Shown: positions 13,766 to 16,265 of the stretch, in pieces
How positions within the stretch are numbered: the stretch's first letter is position 1
Layout of the letters: the number at the start of each line of letters is the position of its first letter
Assembly (NCBI GenBank): GCA_964556665.1
Contig: CAZKXU010000082.1
Coordinates: forward strand, 1-16,265
Direction: 5' to 3'
Origin: CAZKXU01 sp964556665
GTDB lineage: Bacteria > Bdellovibrionota_C > UBA2361 > CAZKXU01
DNA: 16,265 nt
Position numbers and translations under genes: made by a program
Notes under the pieces: model-generated
What the model was told of the DNA's origin: nothing
Seen by the model: only the letters and a program-made list of their open reading frames with translations
Databases searched by the model: none

Positions 13766-15601
13766 ATGTGTGGAATAGTTGGATATATAGGGAAAGAAGA
13801 TGCGCTACCGATTATAATTGCTGGATTGGAGAAGCTTGAGTATCGTGGCTACGATTCGGCAGGCGTGGCAATTTACGAAGGCGGCAAAGTTGTAGTGTCA
13901 CGGGCGTTAGGTAAACTTTCCGAACTTAAAAAAGCCCTAAAAAATCGTCCAGCGAATGAAAAGGCAAATATTGGTATCGGTCATACTCGCTGGGCTACAC
14001 ATGGTCGGCCAACCGAGAATAATGCTCATCCCCATACCGCTGGAAGGGTAAGTTTGATTCACAACGGTATAATTGAGAACTATATAGAGCTACGCGAGAG
14101 ACTGCAGCAAGAGGGGGCTATCTTCAAATCTGAGACTGATACAGAGATAGGCGCGCATCTCCTAAATAGTTATTTGGCCAAGGGACAGGATCCTTACACC
14201 GCACTAAAATCAATGTGCGCAGATATTCGTGGAAGTTATGCATTTGTCGCTTTGGACACAGAATGTCCTGATCGCTTATTGGTGGCTAAAAATTCAACAC
14301 CGATAATAGTCGGCATAGCTGATAATGCGGTTTTTGTAGCCAGTGATATTCCAGCAGTGCTATCACACACCCGTAATATCTTAATTCTTGAGGATGGCGA
14401 TATCGCTGATGTGCGCATTGGTGAGCTCCATATTGAAAATCACGGTGTTGAAGTTAGACGCGAGATTCAGAAAATTACCTGGGATCCGATCACTGCGCAG
14501 AAGAGCGGGTATAAACATTACATGTTAAAGGAGATCTTTGAGCAGGGTAGGGTCACGGCAGACACATTCCGAGCTAGATTAGATCTTAAAAGCTCATTTG
14601 TTGATATTCCCGAGGTTAAACTCACTGATGCACAGGTCAAAGAGATTAAGCGGGTAGTCTTGGTTGCCTGCGGTACGGCTTGGCATGCCTGCTTAGTAGC
14701 TAAATTTTATATTGAAAGCATGACGCAGCTTCCATGCGAGGTTGATTATGCCTCTGAATTTCGGTATCGCGACGTAGTGCTCGATAAAAACACATTAGTC
14801 ATTGCTATTTCACAGTCTGGTGAGACACTCGATACTTTGGCAGCAATTGAGCTAGCTTCAAAGAGTGCTGAAACATTAGCAATCTGTAATGTTCTCGGAT
14901 CTTCGATTACACGTAAGGTAAAAAACGTTGTATATACACATGCTGGTCCAGAGATAAGTGTGGCTTCAACAAAAGCGTTTACCACACAGTTGGTCGCTGT
15001 ATACATGTTGTCATTGCTGCTTGCACAGAAGCGCGGAGTTTTGAAAGCTGATAAGGCAGAGGAGTATATTGGTGCTTTAATAGAGCTGCCTGGCGTATTA
15101 GAGAGCACTTTAAGCTGTTCAGCTCAGTTAGAAAAGATCTCAGGACAGTTTTACAGGGCCAGAGATTTTCTTTTTCTAGGTCGAGGCATTCTTTACCCGA
15201 TTGCTCTTGAAGGAGCGCTTAAATTAAAGGAGATCTCCTATATTCATGCCGAGGGTTATCCAGCTGGTGAGATGAAGCACGGCCCGATTGCCTTAATTGA
15301 TGATAATATGCCTGTGGTAGTGCTTCTTCCGAAAGGGGATGTAGTTTTTGAAAAAACATTATCTAACCTAAAGGAGGTTGAATCTCGCCAGGGTAAGATT
15401 ATAGCTATTACTGATACACGCGGGCATAAAGAGCTTCGCAATATATCCTCCTCGGTTGTTGAGATTCCGCATCTTTCCTCATGGCTCACTCCGATACTTT
15501 TTTCAATTCCTATGCAGCTCTTGGCTTATCATATGGCTGTGCTAAATGGACGAGATGTGGATCTGCCTAGAAATTTGGCGAAGAGCGTGACAGTGGAGTA
15601 G
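13766..15601 (+). CDS. glmS: Glutamine-fructose-6-phosphate aminotransferase (isomerising)
   Basis: 611 residues. Makes glucosamine-6-phosphate from fructose-6-phosphate and glutamine, the first step towards UDP-GlcNAc for peptidoglycan and LPS. The start is set by chemistry: the enzyme needs an N-terminal Cys after Met removal, and ATG 13766 gives MCGIVGYIG; an in-frame TTG at 13724 would bury it. The glutaminase domain shows YRGYDSAG (26-33) and GHTRWATHG (72-80). SIS domain 1 has ACGTAWHA (C302) and SQSGETLDT (349-357). SIS domain 2 has EISYIHAEGYPAGEMKHGP and the C-terminus PRNLAKSVTVE with catalytic-type K606. All expected residues are intact. No Shine-Dalgarno is visible before the ATG, and no glmS ribozyme could be recognised in the short 108-nt leader. 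Confidence 0.97.
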   Translation: MCGIVGYIGKEDALPIIIAGLEKLEYRGYDSAGVAIYEGGKVVVSRALGKLSELKKALKNRPANEKANIGIGHTRWATHGRPTENNAHPHTAGRVSLIHNGIIENYIELRERLQQEGAIFKSETDTEIGAHLLNSYLAKGQDPYTALKSMCADIRGSYAFVALDTECPDRLLVAKNSTPIIVGIADNAVFVASDIPAVLSHTRNILILEDGDIADVRIGELHIENHGVEVRREIQKITWDPITAQKSGYKHYMLKEIFEQGRVTADTFRARLDLKSSFVDIPEVKLTDAQVKEIKRVVLVACGTAWHACLVAKFYIESMTQLPCEVDYASEFRYRDVVLDKNTLVIAISQSGETLDTLAAIELASKSAETLAICNVLGSSITRKVKNVVYTHAGPEISVASTKAFTTQLVAVYMLSLLLAQKRGVLKADKAEEYIGALIELPGVLESTLSCSAQLEKISGQFYRARDFLFLGRGILYPIALEGALKLKEISYIHAEGYPAGEMKHGPIALIDDNMPVVVLLPKGDVVFEKTLSNLKEVESRQGKIIAITDTRGHKELRNISSSVVEIPHLSSWLTPILFSIPMQLLAYHMAVLNGRDVDLPRNLAKSVTVE

Positions 15602-15658
15602 GCAGTTTCTGTCCGTGTACTCACTTTTTTGCAAAAACATGACTTGGAGGCCCGTACA

Positions 15659-15748
15659 ACGCGCCTGGGCAGTGCAAAGCACTGCAACCAGGCAGCGTAA
15701 GATATTAGCTTGCGAAGCAAGCGCACACTAAGTCCGCGCGCAGCGCGG
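15659..15748. repeat. Three tandem GC-rich hairpins with 3-nt loops after glmS
   Basis: Hairpin 1 (15659-15698): ACGC, GCCTGG and GCAGTGC pair with GCACTGC, CCAGGC and GCGT around an AAA loop, giving 17 bp with two small bulges on the 3' side. Hairpin 2 (15708-15722): GCTTGC-GAA-GCAAGC. Hairpin 3 (15734-15748): CCGCGC-GCA-GCGCGG. There is no T-run after any of them, so ordinary terminators are unlikely. Loops 2 and 3 are of the GNA type known to make exceptionally stable single-stranded DNA hairpins; 15712-15718 is exactly GCGAAGC. Clustered short hairpins like these resemble REP-type or IS200/IS605-derived palindromes (inference). Confidence 0.7.
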
Positions 15749-15954
15749 TACTGAGGAGCTCTCTATCGGTCGCTAAGGTAAACGTAGTTCTACATTTTTT
15801 TACTTACTTATAGTTTATCCTATTTACGCTAATTCTGTATCTTATCTGTTAGTTACTGTCAGCAGCTTTAAGTAGTTTAAAATAGGATTAAGAAAATCAA
15901 GAACTTAGATACAGATAATAGGTTGACGATCGGTGATTTTTGTCGCAAATATAG

Positions 15955-15979
15955 TGGTATGAAGTGGGGCTTGGTGGGA
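15955..15979 (+). promoter_or_regulatory. Possible MraZ box (triple TGGKN repeat, 10-nt period)
   Basis: TGGTA (15955-15959), TGGGG (15965-15969) and TGGGA (15975-15979) are separated by exactly 5 nt each. MraZ, the regulator of the division/cell-wall (dcw) cluster, binds TGGGN repeats with 5-nt spacers in the promoter of its own operon. A TTGACG (15923-15928) stands 26 nt upstream, with a weak AAATAT (15947-15952) as -10. No mraZ start is present before the window ends, so if this is a MraZ box the gene lies at least 280 nt further on. Two of the three repeats are perfect; the first has T for G. Confidence 0.35.
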
Positions 15980-16076
15980 TAAAATGTAATAGTTGGTTCC
16001 ACTAGGTTTCTGAATTGTGGCTGAGAGGCATCGAGCGAGGCACTTCCGCTGGTTTTCGCATCAGGCTTCACTTTAT

Positions 16077-16104
16077 CCTAAATCCGGCAGTTGCCGGATT
16101 TAGG
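16077..16104. repeat. Perfect 13-bp inverted repeat with 2-nt centre
   Basis: CCTAAATCCGGCA (16077-16089), GT, then TGCCGGATTTAGG (16092-16104): no mismatch in 13 bp. It is followed by CAACCTAG, not by a T-run, so it is not a standard intrinsic terminator. It abuts the larger inverted repeat that begins 2 nt later. Confidence 0.8.
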
Positions 16105-16105
16105 C

Positions 16106-16264
16106 AACCTAGAAAAAGCAGTTCTAACCCTTTTTTAGGCCAAAAAATGCCCGAAAACAGCTCGGCAGCAGCCTCACCTTTTGGGTGAACTCGCAAACTT
16201 AATAAAGCTGTGTGTTTTCGGGCATTTTTCGCCTTTTCTTAGTTCGAACTGCTCTTTCTAGGTT
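16106..16264. repeat. About 160-nt inverted repeat at the right window edge
   Basis: The left arm (about 16106-16161) and right arm (about 16209-16264) are near-complementary. AACCTAGAAA pairs with TTTCTAGGTT, AGCAGTTC with GAACTGCT, and AAAAATGCCCGAAAACA with TGTTTTCGGGCATTTTT, with a less matched segment of about 20 nt between the last two blocks. The roughly 45-nt middle carries its own small hairpin TCACC-TTTT-GGGTGA. The innermost stem followed by ATTTTTC could terminate plus-strand transcripts, but the long outer arms are not needed for that and point to a discrete palindromic element. The element may continue beyond the window. Confidence 0.75.
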
Positions 16265-16265
16265 T

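Larger units (their letters stand above)
15602..16265. other. Structured intergenic region without a convincing gene
   Basis: 664 nt from the glmS stop to the window end. The only frames longer than 60 codons lie on the minus strand. One overlaps the glmS end and the hairpin cluster; the other (15877-16071) is low-complexity and lacks homology that I can recognise. The region instead holds, in order, a cluster of three GC-rich hairpins, an AT-rich stretch (about 15785-15920) with nothing evident, a TTGACG (15923-15928) followed by a 10-nt-period repeat, and two inverted repeats running to the edge. No tRNA or known structured RNA was recognised. Confidence 0.6.

Noticed and set aside
15659..15698. 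Integron attC site
   Set aside because: The hairpin lacks RYYYAAC and GTTRRRY core ends, and no cassette array or integrase is seen. The same holds for the 16106-16264 palindrome.
15877..16071. 64-codon minus-strand frame in the right intergenic region
   Set aside because: No ribosome site, atypical composition ending in a run of hydrophobic residues, and it overlaps the TGGKN repeat region; not supportable as a gene.

Overview
The window is an AT-rich stretch of chromosome from a Gram-negative, chemotactic bacterium. The OprB-type outer-membrane porin and the transmembrane chemoreceptor imply a double membrane. CheX plus CheD together with a CheA that carries two Hpt domains, and a long-form (eukaryote/Bacteroidetes-type) urocanate hydratase, argue against an enterobacterium. 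A deltaproteobacterium- or Bdellovibrio-like lineage would fit, but this is a weak inference because no 16S or other phylogenetic marker is present.

Left part, minus strand (1-4536), read from high to low coordinates: an MCP chemoreceptor without a recognisable HAMP domain, a small secreted basic protein, an OprB porin, a CheX phosphatase, an unrecognised 102-residue protein, and a CheY cut by the window edge. Right of the divergent intergenic region (4537-4728) is a tightly packed plus-strand operon: cheA, cheR, cheD, a CheY-like regulator, a second CheX-family protein and cheB (4729-10458). Junctions are 0-9 nt or overlapping, and several genes have strong Shine-Dalgarno sequences. Together these supply receptor, kinase, adaptation enzymes (CheR methylation, CheB demethylation/deamidation, CheD deamidation), output regulators and CheX-type phosphatases. 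No separate cheW or cheZ lies in the window.

The che operon ends convergently with a lone hutU (10709-12706, minus). The 250-nt gap between them holds a 186-nt imperfect palindrome that may act as a two-way terminator or be a mobile palindromic repeat. Divergent from hutU are a single-domain response regulator and a single-domain Hpt protein, a ready-made phosphorelay pair, followed by glmS (13766-15601).

The last 660 nt (15602-16265) have no convincing gene but are rich in structure. There are three tandem GC-rich hairpins with 3-nt loops, a 10-nt-period triple TGGKN repeat that looks like a MraZ box, a perfect 13-bp inverted repeat, and a roughly 160-nt inverted repeat running to the window edge. 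These intergenic palindromes, the unusual CheD active-site change, the twin CheX proteins, the dual-Hpt CheA and the HAMP-less receptor are the main points worth following up.
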